Below are positions 42,770 to 61,330 of a DNA stretch of 64,000 nt, one piece after another (the first letter of the stretch is position 1; each line of letters begins with the position of its first letter). The translations under genes and the position numbers were made by a program. This stretch comes from Streptomyces sp. TG1A-8 (GTDB taxonomy: Bacteria; Actinomycetota; Actinomycetes; Streptomycetales; Streptomycetaceae), in assembly GCF_030499535.1 (NCBI RefSeq), contig NZ_JASTLB010000001.1, forward strand, positions 496,001 through 560,000, read 5' to 3'. Under the pieces are notes generated by a model that saw only the letters and a program-made list of their open reading frames with translations, was not told the origin of the DNA and ran no database searches.

Positions 42770-43201
42770 ATGGCTGCCGCCGCAATCCGCCCCTACGACG
42801 TGCTGCTGGTCGAAGACGACGTAGCCGACGCCATGCTCATCCAGGACGCCCTCGCCGAGCGCGGCACCCGCAACCTCACGCAGGTCCCCGACGGCATCGC
42901 GGCCCTGGACTACCTGCGTGACCCGGACAAGGAGCGGCCCGACCTCATCGTGCTCGACCTCAACATGCCGCGCATGAACGGCCGGGAGTTCCTCGCCGTG
43001 GTGAAGGAGGACCCCGAGCTGCGCACCATCCCGGTCGTGGTGCTGACCACCTCCGCCGCCCCCGACGACGTCAGCGGCGCCTACCGCCACCACGCCAACG
43101 CCTACGTCACCAAGCCGGTGAACCTCGAGGAGTTCGAGGCGGCGGTCCGCAGCATCGACGCCTTCTACCTCGACATCGCCGTGAAGCCCCCGAAGGAGTA
43201 G
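42770..43201 (+). CDS. Stand-alone response regulator, Rcp1-like
   Basis: A 143-residue single-domain receiver. Acidic pocket VLLVEDDVADAML, phospho-Asp in DLIVLDLNMPRMNG, Thr in VVLTTSAAP and Lys in AYVTKPVNLEEF are all present. There is no output domain. Rcp1-type regulators pair with phytochrome-like kinases, matching the kinase divergently encoded 500 bases away. It probably joins the same phosphorelay. Confidence 0.9.
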   Translation: MAAAAIRPYDVLLVEDDVADAMLIQDALAERGTRNLTQVPDGIAALDYLRDPDKERPDLIVLDLNMPRMNGREFLAVVKEDPELRTIPVVVLTTSAAPDDVSGAYRHHANAYVTKPVNLEEFEAAVRSIDAFYLDIAVKPPKE

Positions 43202-43250
43202 GGCGCGGCGTTGCGCGGAAGGACCCGAACCGTCCGGCACCGCCGGCCCG

Positions 43251-43736
43251 CTACCGGGGGCGGCGCCGGCCGGCGGCGGTCCCGCCCGGGTCGTCCAGCA
43301 GGGCGAGGCGGGCGGTGATGCGCTTGCCGACCGGCTCCCGCCGCGCCTCGAAGCCCTGGCTGACCGCCATGACGATCTCCAGGCCGTGCTGGCCCACCCG
43401 TCCCGCGTCGGCCGCCCGGGCCACCGGCAGCACCGGGTCGGAGTCCCACACCGCCACCTCGATCAGGTCCCCCACGACCCGCAGGTCCAGCAGCACCGGA
43501 CCCGGCGCGTACTTACGGGCGTTGGTGACCAGCTCGCTCACCACCAGCTGCGTCAGGTCCAGGGCCCGGGCGGACACCGGCAGCCCGTACTCGCCCTGGA
43601 CGCGCGTGAGGAAGCCGACGGCCAGATGACGGGCCCTGGCGATGTCCGAACCGTCCCCGTCCAGGGCCACGGTGGTCCGTACGGCCCACTCGTCCGGCAC
43701 CGTGCCGTCCTCACCCACGGGCACCGGTTCCCTCAC
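43251..43736 (-). CDS. RsbW-like ATP-binding anti-sigma/kinase protein, copy 2
   Basis: A 161-residue near-duplicate of the 24.5-kb protein, from GTG at 43736 with GAAGG upstream. The N, G1 and G2 boxes are unchanged (VSELVTNARKYAPGP, VAVWDSDPVLPVAR, GRVGQHGLEIVMAVSQGF). Differences lie only at the extreme termini and at one residue in EWAVRTT. Because the divergent STAS partner is duplicated too, the two modules may be redundant or cross-talk. Confidence 0.86.
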   Translation of the reverse strand: MREPVPVGEDGTVPDEWAVRTTVALDGDGSDIARARHLAVGFLTRVQGEYGLPVSARALDLTQLVVSELVTNARKYAPGPVLLDLRVVGDLIEVAVWDSDPVLPVARAADAGRVGQHGLEIVMAVSQGFEARREPVGKRITARLALLDDPGGTAAGRRRPR

Positions 43737-43770
43737 GGCCGCCTTCTGCCACCCCGTTCACACCCCGCGC

Positions 43771-43795
43771 TTACCCGCGCGTTCGCGGGCGACGC
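43771..43795 (-). promoter_or_regulatory. Candidate sigma-B-type promoter of RsbW-like gene, copy 2
   Basis: On the minus strand GCGT, 15 bases, GGGTAA. It keeps both half-sites of the GNNT-N15-GGGTA pattern although bases between the copies differ. Confidence 0.4.
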
Positions 43796-43908
43796 CCCAT
43801 GCCCCTCTGCCTGCTTTCCCGCATCGGCGCATCACCCGTTTCAAGCTGGGCAGTGATTCCGGGCAAGGGTTCTGCTGTGCCAGTATCACCGGCATGGCCG
43901 AAGGACGA

Positions 43909-44277
43909 ATGACGGACTCCGTACGAGCCGAACCGAACCGGCAGCCCGACGCGCTGTCGGCCGACTCGACCGTCGCCGAGGGTGTCCGCGTGGTGACGCT
44001 CGCGGGGGAGATCGACCACCACACCGGCGACGCGCTCCGCCGGGCCCTGGACGTCCCCGACGGCCCTCCGCGCGTCGTGGCCGACCTGCACCGGGTCACC
44101 TTCATGGACTCCAGCGGCATCAACATCCTCCTCGCCGCCCACCGCACCCTCACCGAGGCGGGCGGCTGGCTGCGCCTGGCCGCACCCACCCCCTCCGTCC
44201 TGCGCACCCTGCAGATCGTCGGCATCGACAGCGTCATCGACTGCCGGGACACCCTGCACCAGGCCCTCGACGGCTGA
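43909..44277 (+). CDS. STAS anti-sigma factor antagonist (RsbV/BldG-like), copy 2
   Basis: A 122-residue protein starting at the inner ATG (43909) with GAAGGA three bases before. From TVAEGVRV onward it matches the copy at 25142 except VVTLAGEI for VLSVAGEI. The first 20 residues (MTDSVRAEPNRQPDALSAD) differ, so the N-terminal arm has diverged while the partner-binding core is held. The DSSG switch is intact. Confidence 0.87.
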   Translation: MTDSVRAEPNRQPDALSADSTVAEGVRVVTLAGEIDHHTGDALRRALDVPDGPPRVVADLHRVTFMDSSGINILLAAHRTLTEAGGWLRLAAPTPSVLRTLQIVGIDSVIDCRDTLHQALDG

Positions 44278-44393
44278 CCCCGCCCGACCGGGACGGGACG
44301 GGGGCCCAGTGGTCACCAGGCCTTCACGTACGGGGCCGACTGGCCGCCGCCGGGGCGGGGATCCGGTGTGGTGTCGTCGGCTGTGAGGGGCTC

Positions 44394-44586
44394 GTGGTGA
44401 TCGTCGTCGCTGTTCTGGTGCTGCCGGTGGTGGGAGCACTGATGTACGGGATGGACCGCCTGCTGCCGGGCCCCGGGAGCGCGCCACGCGCGGGGCCGGC
44501 ACCTGCGGCTGGTGCGCAGCGCCGGCGCCTCCCCTTCCGCCCGCCGGCGGGCCGGACGCGGGGAGCGGGACGCCGACGCCGCCTGA
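44394..44586 (+). pseudogene. Small one-helix membrane protein with a 1-base frameshift
   Basis: From GTGGTG at 44394 (GAGGGG upstream) the frame gives a hydrophobic helix (VIVVAVLVLPVVGALMYG). Then, one base out of frame, ARHARGRHLRLVRSAGASP leads to a proper stop at 44584-44586. The basic HARxRHLRLVR tail is typical of small Streptomyces membrane proteins. The 193-base length shows a single-base change. Confidence 0.5.
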
Positions 44587-44772
44587 GGCGTCGCACCGGG
44601 CCCTCACGGGACCCGCGGCCCGTGCCGCCGCACCGCGTGCGCCGGCGGGCCGGTCACCTCGCGGTGCCCGTCCGGCTCCACGGCGGTCCGGCCGGACATG
44701 GAACCGCCCGGCCGGGCAACCCGTCGACCGGTCCGTGCCACAGGGGCCGCGGACGTGGACGAGGGGGTTGTC

Positions 44773-45021
44773 ATGCCGTTCGACTCACGCGACGCGCTCG
44801 CCATCGCGACCGCGGCGCTCGCGGGCAGCGGGGCCGCCGTCGGCGCTCTCCTGTGGTGGTCGCGCCGCCGGCCGCCCGTCCGCCGGCACACGGCCGGCCG
44901 TGACGGGGCGAAAGCCCTGCACCTGACCCGCCGGGATCCCGCCGTCCCGCTCCCGGAGGAGCCCGAGGACGAGCTGCGCCACCAGTGGAGCAAGCTGCAG
45001 CCGCTGCGCCTGGCCCGGTGA
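44773..45021 (+). CDS. Small membrane-anchored protein
   Basis: An 82-residue protein starting MPFDSRDALAIATAALAG (ATG at 44773, GAGGGGG upstream). It has one helix (AALAGSGAAVGALLWW), a basic stretch (RRRPPVRRHTAGR) and an acidic/Trp tail (EEPEDELRHQWSKLQPL). The family is not recognised. Confidence 0.6.
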   Translation: MPFDSRDALAIATAALAGSGAAVGALLWWSRRRPPVRRHTAGRDGAKALHLTRRDPAVPLPEEPEDELRHQWSKLQPLRLAR

Positions 45022-45200
45022 ACCCGCGCGGCACGAGCGCGTTCCGGCGGCACCGCGGGCGGCACCACCGCGCGCCCGGCCCCCGGCCGTGCCGGGGCGG
45101 TGGCGCCGGTTCCGGGCACTCCCGGCCCCCGTGACCGGGCGGGCCCCGGTGCGGTGGTCACGGCCCGTGCCGGGGGCCTTCGCCCGCGGGTGCGCCGCGG

Positions 45201-45710
45201 TCACGGCCGCTGGGCGGATTCCAGTTCCCGCTTGAGGTTGCGCAGCGTCCTGTCGATGTTGTCCACCTGGAACTCGGCGAAGGTCCTCCCGGCGGTGACC
45301 ACCCGGTCGAAGGCGACGGCCACCGCGTCGGGCCACGCGCGCCGGTCGTCCGTCCAGGTCTCCGTCACCCGGGTACCGGCTCCCTCGGGCTCGAAGCGGT
45401 ACTCCCACGTGGCGATCGGGCCCCGCAGCCGCGGACGCCCCACCCCGATCGCGTGCACGCGGAAGGCGAAGCGGCGGCCCGGATCGGCCGCCGTCACCGT
45501 GCACCGCGTCACCCACCGGAACGCGCCCCGCCTGTTGCGCCCCACGAAGGTCGTTCCCGGCACGGCCGGGCCGTCCGGCGTCCCCGCCACCGTGCCCAGG
45601 TTCTCCGGGCTCCAGCGGCCCATGTCACCGGGGCGCGACACCGCCTCGTAGACGGTGCCGGGCGGGACGTCGACGAAGATGCCGCGGGTCACGGTGAGGA
45701 CGCGGGCCAC
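45201..45710 (-). CDS. SRPBCC (polyketide cyclase/START-like) protein
   Basis: A 169-residue protein starting with GTG at 45710 (GAAGG upstream). GIFVDVPPGTVYEAVSRPGD, MGRWSPENLG, WVTRCTVTAADPGRRFAFRV and TRVTETWTDDR follow the SRPBCC fold with its hydrophobic cavity. Such proteins bind or cyclise small hydrophobic ligands, or merely carry them. The longer upstream frame runs into the duplicated block and is rejected. Confidence 0.8.
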   Translation of the reverse strand: MARVLTVTRGIFVDVPPGTVYEAVSRPGDMGRWSPENLGTVAGTPDGPAVPGTTFVGRNRRGAFRWVTRCTVTAADPGRRFAFRVHAIGVGRPRLRGPIATWEYRFEPEGAGTRVTETWTDDRRAWPDAVAVAFDRVVTAGRTFAEFQVDNIDRTLRNLKRELESAQRP

Positions 45711-45798
45711 GGTGGCACCTTCCGTGGGAACAATGAGGCTGCTGACAAGCAGCAGCATGGCACGGGGAGGTCCGCCCGCCGCGTGCCGGGAACAGGCC

Positions 45799-45831
45799 CG
45801 TGGGCCCCGGGGACGTTCCCCGGGGCCCACG
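45799..45831. terminator. Hairpin terminator, copy 2
   Basis: Same 15-bp stem as at 23173-23205, downstream of the minus-strand small membrane protein gene. Confidence 0.75.
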
Positions 45832-45849
45832 CAGCAGCGCTCCCGCGAT

Positions 45850-46020
45850 CTACCAGCGGTACCAGCGACCCTTGCGGCCACCGCCGTCCGCACTGCGCAC
45901 GACGAAGCCCAGCAGCCAGACCACCAGCACGATCACCGCCACCCACCACAACGCCTTCAGCGCGAAACCCGCACCGAACAGGACCAGGGCCAACAGCAGA
46001 ACAAGAAGCAGGGGAACCAT
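45850..46020 (-). CDS. Tiny hydrophobic membrane protein, copy 2
   Basis: A 56-residue protein identical to that at 23224-23394, with the same leader and ribosome-binding site. Two complete copies with no synonymous change show very recent duplication or continuing gene conversion. Confidence 0.7.
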   Translation of the reverse strand: MVPLLLVLLLALVLFGAGFALKALWWVAVIVLVVWLLGFVVRSADGGGRKGRWYRW

Positions 46021-46159
46021 GTGCATCAACCTCCGGCCCTCCTCGTGCCCGCCCCACGCACGAACACACGGCCGAACCACACGGTTTCTCCACCACTTCC
46101 CCGGGCACCGGAACGGGTTGCGGGCGGGACGGCGGGCGGGGCCGCGGCCGGCCGCCCGG

Positions 46160-46189
46160 CCGCACGAGCCCGCCGGCGGGCTCGTGCGG
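46160..46189. terminator. Perfect palindrome terminator after ECF sigma gene
   Basis: CCGCACGAGCCCGCC (46160-46174) and its complement follow each other without a loop, 38 bases beyond the sigma gene's stop. Confidence 0.7.
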
Positions 46190-46227
46190 TCCCCGGCCGG
46201 TGCCCGGCGCCGCGCGTACGGCGCTCC

Positions 46228-46749
46228 TCAGGCCGCCGACGGCTGCCAGGCCTCCTGGAAGCGGCGCCGGGCGCGGTGGAGGCGGGAGCGGACCGTGCCG
46301 ACGGGCAGGGACAGCGCCTCGGCCATCTCCTCCTCGTTGAGGCCGTAGACCCGCAGGGCCAGCACCTGGCGGTGCGCCTCGGACAGCCGGTCCAGCACGT
46401 CGTTGATGTGGACCGCGTCCAGCGGGTTGGCCTCGTGTCGGGACTCGACCTGCGATATCGCCGGCTCGTCGCCGAGCCGCTTGACGGTGCGCAGGGCCGC
46501 GCGGGCGGCGACCGAGCGGACCCAGCCGTAGAGGGCGGCGGGCTCGCGCAGGGTGGCGAGCCCGCGGTAGATCGCCAGCAGCGCCTCCTGCGTGGCGTCG
46601 GAGCCGTTGTCGCGGGCGATCGAGGCGCAGACCCGCGCGACGTACGGGGTGATGTGGGTGAGCAGGTCGTTCATGGCCTGCTCGTCGCCCGCCTGGGCGC
46701 GCGGCAGCAGGAGCACGGCGGACGGGGTGAGTTCGTGCACGGTGTTCAT
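46228..46749 (-). CDS. ECF-type RNA polymerase sigma factor
   Basis: A 173-residue sigma factor from the ATG at 46749. Region 2 includes AMNDLLTHITPYVARVCASI, SDATQEALLAIYRGLATLRE and LYGWVRSVAARAALR. Region 4 includes LDRLSEAHRQVLALRVYGLN, EEEMAEALSLPVGTVRSRLH and RARRRFQEAW, a complete HTH. It lies 53 bases downstream of the acyltransferase gene in the same direction, next to the NRPS-PKS genes, and is a candidate cluster regulator. No anti-sigma gene is adjacent. Confidence 0.9.
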   Translation of the reverse strand: MNTVHELTPSAVLLLPRAQAGDEQAMNDLLTHITPYVARVCASIARDNGSDATQEALLAIYRGLATLREPAALYGWVRSVAARAALRTVKRLGDEPAISQVESRHEANPLDAVHINDVLDRLSEAHRQVLALRVYGLNEEEMAEALSLPVGTVRSRLHRARRRFQEAWQPSAA

Positions 46750-46802
46750 GTCGGGGTGGTGCTCCTCGGGGGCGGCCGGTGGGGGTGCGGCGGGGGCCGC
46801 CC

Positions 46803-48125
46803 TCAGGACGCGGCCGCGGCGGGTTCGGTGCCGGCGGAGCCGGTGAAGGCCAGCAGGGCGGCGCGGACGTCGTCGCGGAAGGCGCGCATGAAGGCGGGGG
46901 TGAAGCAGGCCGTGTGGTGCGGGAACTCGATGGTGAGACGGCCCTCGAAGGACACGACGCAGGCCATGACGGGGCTGCGGCCGGCCTGCGGGAAGTAGTT
47001 CTCGCGGCCCGGTACCAGGCGGACGTCCTCCAGGGTGAGTCCCTCGGGCAGGCGCGGGCCGGGGACGACACCCATGTTGGTGACGATGACGGTGCCGCGC
47101 TGCAGGACCGGGTGCCGGGCGGCCTCCGGCATGATCCGCGTCTCGCGGAAGAGGTCGCCGCTCCCGACGAACTGCCGCACCCGGCCGGCGACCTCGCGTG
47201 CGAGGACGAGCGGGTCGGTGTCCTCGGCCACCTCGACGGTCTGGTTGTGGATGGTGACGGCGGCCACCATCTCCGAGGCCGGCACCGGCGGCGTCAGCCG
47301 GGAGCGGAGGTCGACCGGTGACATGCAGCCGAGGGTGCGCGCCCCGGTGCCCCCGATGCGCCGCCGGGCCGCGGTCAGGACGGCCGCGGCGACCAGGCCG
47401 TGCACGGAGACGCCGGCCGCGCGGGCCGCGCGGCGCAGCCCGGCGGTGCGCTCCGCGTCCAGCGTGAGGCGCCGCACCTCGATGTGGCCGGGGTAGGAGG
47501 GGGCGCCGGCGGACGTGCCGGACGGCTCCCTCGGGGTGTCGTAGGCGACGAGTTCCAGGTCGTGCCGGGACGCCTCCTCGACGCGCTGCCGCAGGTACTT
47601 GGCGATCTCCCCCCGGTCGCTGGGCGGCAGGAGCGTGCTGACGGGCACCGGCCAGCGGACCTCGTCGTCCTGCGGGGCGTGCGCGGTGGCCGCCTGGCCG
47701 GACACCAGTTCCCGGTAGCGGTCCCAGACCGCGTTCTGCAGGGTGACGGCGCTGTGTCCGTCCGTCACGGTGTGGTCGACGCACAGCACGAGGAGGTGGC
47801 GGTCGCCGTCGGGCGTGCTCGCCAGGACGGCGCGGGACAGCGGGCCGCCGACCGGGAGCGGGGTGTTCAGCTCCTCCTCGTACGCCTCGTCCCCGCCGAT
47901 CCTCGTGATGAGCCGGGGGCGCTCGTGGTCGGGGAGGAGTTCGAGCGCGTAGCCCTCGCCGTCGGGCACGATCCGGGTGCGCAGCGTCGGCTGCGCGGCC
48001 GTGACGGCGTCGAACGCCGCCGACAGCGCCGCGGTGTCGAGCCGTCCGCGCACGACGGTGGAGAGCACCGCCCTGCTCCTCTGGGCGACATAAAGCGATT
48101 CCACCGGACACAGCGCACGTCGCAT
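46803..48125 (-). CDS. Condensation-like acyltransferase (PapA5/WES type)
   Basis: A 440-residue stand-alone condensation-superfamily protein starting MRRALCPVESLYVAQRSRAV. The catalytic motif is CVDHTVTDGHSAV (xHxxxDG; the second His and Asp-Gly are kept). LGCMSPVDLRSRLTPPV and VIVTNMGVVPG match PapA-type transferases, which esterify hydroxyls with acyl groups carried on ACP or CoA. It is divergent from the NRPS gene across 600 bases and probably performs a late O-acylation or release step of the cluster product. Confidence 0.82.
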   Translation of the reverse strand: MRRALCPVESLYVAQRSRAVLSTVVRGRLDTAALSAAFDAVTAAQPTLRTRIVPDGEGYALELLPDHERPRLITRIGGDEAYEEELNTPLPVGGPLSRAVLASTPDGDRHLLVLCVDHTVTDGHSAVTLQNAVWDRYRELVSGQAATAHAPQDDEVRWPVPVSTLLPPSDRGEIAKYLRQRVEEASRHDLELVAYDTPREPSGTSAGAPSYPGHIEVRRLTLDAERTAGLRRAARAAGVSVHGLVAAAVLTAARRRIGGTGARTLGCMSPVDLRSRLTPPVPASEMVAAVTIHNQTVEVAEDTDPLVLAREVAGRVRQFVGSGDLFRETRIMPEAARHPVLQRGTVIVTNMGVVPGPRLPEGLTLEDVRLVPGRENYFPQAGRSPVMACVVSFEGRLTIEFPHHTACFTPAFMRAFRDDVRAALLAFTGSAGTEPAAAAS

Positions 48126-48737
48126 GCGGCCAGCCCCTCTTCTCGTCGTGATCCGTCGACCGCGGTCGTCCGGGCTGCGCCCGCCGCGGTCCGTGAGCCC
48201 CGATCCCGGCAGAGAACCGGCCTTCCCCCGACGGCCCCTGGTCGGCGGGCCGTCGCCCCGGCCCCGGGCGGGCGGTGCGCGTCGGCGTGCGCCCGCCCGA
48301 GCGCGGCAGTGCGGAACAACCGGATCGGTACCCGGTCATTGTGGGCACCTCAAATCTCGGGATTTCCCTAGACAGATGACGGATCGGTCCCGAGCGGTGC
48401 CCATGCGGACATAGGGATGGAGGGGCCGTCCCCGTACCGGAATCCGGGCATCCGCCCGCTTCTAAGGATTCACCTGAATTGCGCCCGCGCCCAGCGGGAT
48501 CCGCTTGACCTGCGTGTTCGACGTCGCCGAACGTGGTGCGACGTGGACATCGCGGTGGGCCGCGCGGTGTCCGGAGCCTGGAAGCGTGCGGCGGTCGTCC
48601 GCACCCGCGTTCCGCGTCCCGGCGGCGCCCCTGGCGGCACCGGCGCGGGCCGGCAGCGACGGACGGCGCACCGAACCGGCCCGGCCGGGCACTTCCCTGC
48701 CCGGGTGAAAAACCGCTCGCCACTGAGGGTTGGTGCT
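48126..48737. other. Divergent promoter region of the biosynthetic cluster
   Basis: About 610 bases without a supported gene. It is less GC-rich between 48340 and 48490, where two small palindromes lie. Confidence 0.5.
48352..48479. promoter_or_regulatory. Two short palindromes upstream of the NRPS gene
   Basis: AAATCTCGGGATTT (48352-48365; 5-bp arms) and ATTCACCTGAAT (48468-48479; 5-bp arms round CC) lie in the A/T-richer part of the divergent region. They are candidate operators for a cluster regulator; no known family site is matched. Confidence 0.35.
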
Positions 48738-57435
<8,698 letters not shown>

Positions 57436-57443
<8 letters not shown>

Positions 57444-60400
57444 GACGGCCCCGCAGGACGAGGAGGTGCCCGCCGTCGCCGTGATCGGCATGGCGGCCCG
57501 CTTCCCGGGCGCGGACGACGTGGACGCGTTCTGGGAGAACCTGGCGGCCGGGCGGGAGTCCGTACGGCCGGTGACCGACGAGGAGTTCGTCGCGGCGGGC
57601 GGTGACCCGCGCGACCTCGACGACCCGTCGCTGGTGCGCATGGTCTCGGCCGTCGACGGCATCGACCGCTTCGACTCGGGCTTCTTCGGCTACAGCCCGG
57701 CCGAGGCGGCCGACGTGGACCCCCAGCAGCGGCTGCTGCTGGAGACGGCGTACCACGCGCTGGAGGACGCCGGGTGCGTGGACGCGGAGGCGGCCGGCAC
57801 GATGGGCGTGTACGCGGGCAGCGCGGACAGCCGGTACTACCCGGCCCACCTGTACCCGCGGTTCGCCGGGCAGCCGGGGTCGGTGGCGCTGGTGCACGCG
57901 GCGACCGCCAACTCCCTGGGCACGCTCGCCACCCGGCTCTCGTACGAGCTGGGGCTGACCGGTCCGAGCCTGTCGCTGCAGACGGCGTGTTCGACGGCGC
58001 TGGTGGCGGTGCACACCGCCTGCCAGGACCTGCTGGACTACCGCTGCGACACGGCGCTCGCGGCGGCGGTGTCGCTGAACCCGTCGGCGTTCCTGGGCTA
58101 CCGGCACGTGCCCGACGGGCCGTTCTCCCCGGACGGTCACTGCCGGGCGTTCGCGGCCGACGCGGCCGGCACCTCCTCCGGCGACGGCCTGGGCGCGCTG
58201 GTGCTCAAGCGGCTGGAGGACGCCCTCGCCGACGGCGACCGGATCCGCGCGGTGATCAGGGGCAGCGCCGTGAACAACGACGGGCGCCGCAAGGTCGGTT
58301 TCACCGCGCCCAGCACCGCCGGGCAGACGGAGGTGATCCTCGCCGCGCAGGCCCAGGCCATGGTCGACGCGGACACGATCGGCCTGGTCGAGGCGCACGG
58401 CACCGCGACGAAGCTGGGCGACCCGATCGAGGTGGCCGCGCTCACCGAGGCGTTCCGGCAGAGCACCGACCGGCGCGGCTTCTGCGCGCTGGGCTCGGTG
58501 AAGACGAACATCGGGCACCTGGGCGCGGCGGCCGGCATCGCCGGGATCGTCAAGGCGATCCTCGCGCTGGAGCACGGCCAGATCCCGCCGAACCTGCACT
58601 TCGACCGGCCCAACCCGCTGATCGACTTCGAATCCGGGCCGTTCCGGGTGCCGACGGCCCTGGAGGAGTGGCCGCGGGGCGCCCACCCGCGGCGGGCCGC
58701 CGTCAGCGCGTTCGGCATCGGCGGCACCAACGCGCACGTCGTCCTGGAGGAGGCGCCGCCCGTCACCCCCGCCCCGCCCCGCCCGCCGGAGGACGGCCGC
58801 CGCCTGGTGCTGCCGCTGTCGGCGCGCACGCACGGCGCCCTGCGCGGCCAGGCCGACGCCCTCGCCCGCCACCTGGAACGCCGCCCGGACCTGCGGCTGG
58901 ACGACGTGGCGCACTCGCTGCGCGTGGACCGGCCGGCGCTGCGCCACCGGCTGGCGGTCTCCGCCGCCTCCCGCGCCGAGGCGCTGTCCGCGCTGCGCTC
59001 GGCCGTGCCGGACGTGCCGCCGGTGCCCGACGAGCCGCCGGCGGTGGCGTTCCTGCTGCCGGGCGGCGGCGCCCAGTACCCCGGTATGGGCGCGGAGCTG
59101 TACCGCGACAACGACGTCTACCGCGACACCGTCGACCGGTGCGCGCGCATCCTGCGCCCCGCGCTCGGCAGCGACGTGCGCACCGCGCTGTTCGAGGAGG
59201 CGGAGCCGGACAGCACGTCGTCGTTCCTGACGCTGGTGGTGACCGAGTACGCGCTCGCGCGCACCCTCATGGAGTCGGGGGTGCGCCCGGACGCGCTCAT
59301 CGGGCACTCGCTCGGCGAGTACACCGCGGCGTGCCTGGCCGGTGTCATCGACCTCGACGACATGCTGCCGCTGGTCACCGAGCGGATGCGGCTCATCTCC
59401 TCGGCGGGCGGCGCCACCGTCGGCGTGGCCGCTCCGGCCGAGGACGTCCTGCCGCTGCTGGACGAGCGGTTGTCGCTGACCGCCGTCAACGGGCCGGCCG
59501 CGTGCACCGTCGCCGGGCACACCGGGGCGGTGGAGCGGCTGGAGGCCGAACTGGCGCGCCGGGGCGTGCCGTTCCGCCGGCTGCGCATCCCGCTGGCCGC
59601 GCACTCCCACCTCCTGGACCCGGTGCTGGAGACGTACGCGGGCCACCTGCGCGGCGTCACCCTGCGCCCGCCGCGGATCCCGTACGTCACGAACGTGACC
59701 GGCACCTGGGCGACCGACGCGCAGGCGACGTCGGTGCGGCACTGGATCGACCACACGCGGGAGACGGTCCGCTTCGCCGACGGCATCACGGCGCTGTGGG
59801 AGCGCGGGCGTCCGGTGCTGGTGGAGATCGGACCGGGCGACACCCTCACCAAACTGGCCACCGCCCAGCTGGAGGAGCACGCGCCGGTGACGGTCACCAC
59901 CATGCGGCACGCCAAGGCCGACGCCTCCGACGGCTTCGTCCTGGCCGAGGCCCTGGGCCGGCTGTGGAGCGCCGGCGTCGACACCGCCCTGCCGGACGTG
60001 CCGGGCACCGGTGACGGGCCGCTGCGGGTCCCGCTGCCGGGCTACGCCTTCGAACGCCACCGGCACTGGATCGACGCCCCGGGCGCCCGCGCCGGCGCGC
60101 AGGACGACCGGGAGGCGGCGCGCGCGGTCCCGGAGCTCGCCCCGCGCCCCCGGCTGGCGACCGAGCCGGTCGCCCCGGCGACGGACCGCGAGCGGGCCGT
60201 GGCGCGGCTGTGGGAGGAGACCCTCGGCATCGCCGGTATCGGTGTGCACGACAACTTCTTCGACCTCGGCGGCGACTCGATGCGGGCCGTGCTGCTGGCG
60301 GGCCGGCTGCGCCAGGCCGGTGTGCTGGACGTGCCGGCCGCCACGCTGCTGGCGGCGCCCACGGTGGCGGGCGTGCTGAAGGCGGCCGAGGAGGACGGTA

Positions 60401-61245
60401 CAAAGGCCGCGGGTACGGGTGCGCAGGCCTTCGGACCGCTGCTGCCGCTGCGCACGGAGGGTGGCGCCACACCGCTGTTCTGCGTCCACCCCGGTGCCGG
60501 TGTGGCCTGGCGCTACACCGGTCTGCTGCCCCACCTCGGCGGTGACCAGCCGGTGTTCGGCATCCAGGCGGCCGGCCTCGACGGCTCCCGGCCGCCCGCG
60601 CCCGACGCCGCGGCCATGGTCGCCGGGTACCTGGAACTGGTCCGGCAGGTGCAGCCGCACGGCCCGTACCGGCTGCTGGGCTGGTCGTACGGCGGTTTCG
60701 TGGCGCACGCGATGGCCTGTGCGCTGCAGGAGGCCGGCGAGCGCGTGGAACTGCTCGCCATGCTCGACGCTCCCCTCCCCCACAGCATGCCCTTCGACCC
60801 GGTCACGGCGGAACGGCAGGTGGCGTCCCTGCTGATGCGGGTGGCGGGACTGCCCGTCGATCCGCAGGACGTGCCGGGGGTCGACACCGTCCTGGACCTC
60901 GTCGACGCGAGCGTCCGGGCGGACCCGGGCAGTTCGCCGGTCACGCGGGCGCAGGCGGCGGCCATCGCCGCGGTGATGCGCAACAACCTGCGGATCGCGC
61001 CCCGGTTCGTCCCCGGGATCTACCACGGCGACGTGCTGTTCTTCAGCGCCCGGGAGGACGCCCGGTCGTCCTTCGAGGGTGACGTGTCCGTGATGACGGG
61101 GAAGGCCGACAGCTGGCGCGCCCACGTCAACGGGACGCTCGAGGACCACACCGTGCCCTGCGGACACTACGAGATGACCGAACCGGACCCGATCGCCCGC
61201 ATCGGTGCGGTGGTCGCCAAGGCGCTGCGCGGAACGACCGCCTGA
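57436..61245 (+). CDS. Type I polyketide synthase module KS-AT-ACP-TE
   Basis: A 1269-residue terminal module. The KS has TACSTALVAVH (Cys about 185), EAHGTATKLGD (His about 320) and NIGHLGAAAGIAG. The AT has GHSLGEYTAA (Ser about 624) and AAHSHLL in the specificity loop, closer to malonyl- than methylmalonyl-type motifs. The ACP has FDLGGDSMRA (Ser about 948). The TE has GWSYGGFVAH (Ser about 1083), MLDAP (Asp) and GHYEM (His). No KR, DH or ER is present, so the last keto group stays unless altered later. KS of this sequence type usually follow NRPS modules. The TE releases the product by hydrolysis or cyclisation. Confidence 0.94.
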
Positions 61246-61287
61246 CCGACGCCTGGGCAATGCCGGGTCGTATCCGCGTGCCCCGGC

Positions 61288-61330
61288 GGGCCGGGGCCGC
61301 CGGGGCACGGGTCCTCGGCGGCCCCGGCCC
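61288..61330. terminator. Hairpin terminator after the PKS gene
   Basis: A perfect 15-bp stem (61288-61302 with 61316-61330) and a 13-base loop, 42 bases after the stop, between the converging PKS and phosphopantetheinyl transferase genes. Confidence 0.75.

Larger units (their letters stand above)
43282..44300. repeat. Duplicated anti-sigma/antagonist block, copy 2
   Basis: Copy of 24517-25520 (see that entry), in the same orientation and 18.8 kb away. Confidence 0.9.
45785..46126. repeat. 342-bp duplicated block, copy 2
   Basis: Identical to 23159-23500 (see that entry), same orientation, 22.6 kb away. Confidence 0.95.

Noticed and set aside
45711..45893. N-terminal extension of the SRPBCC protein
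   Set aside because: It would read through the identical duplicated block, and a good ribosome-binding site precedes the inner GTG at 45710.
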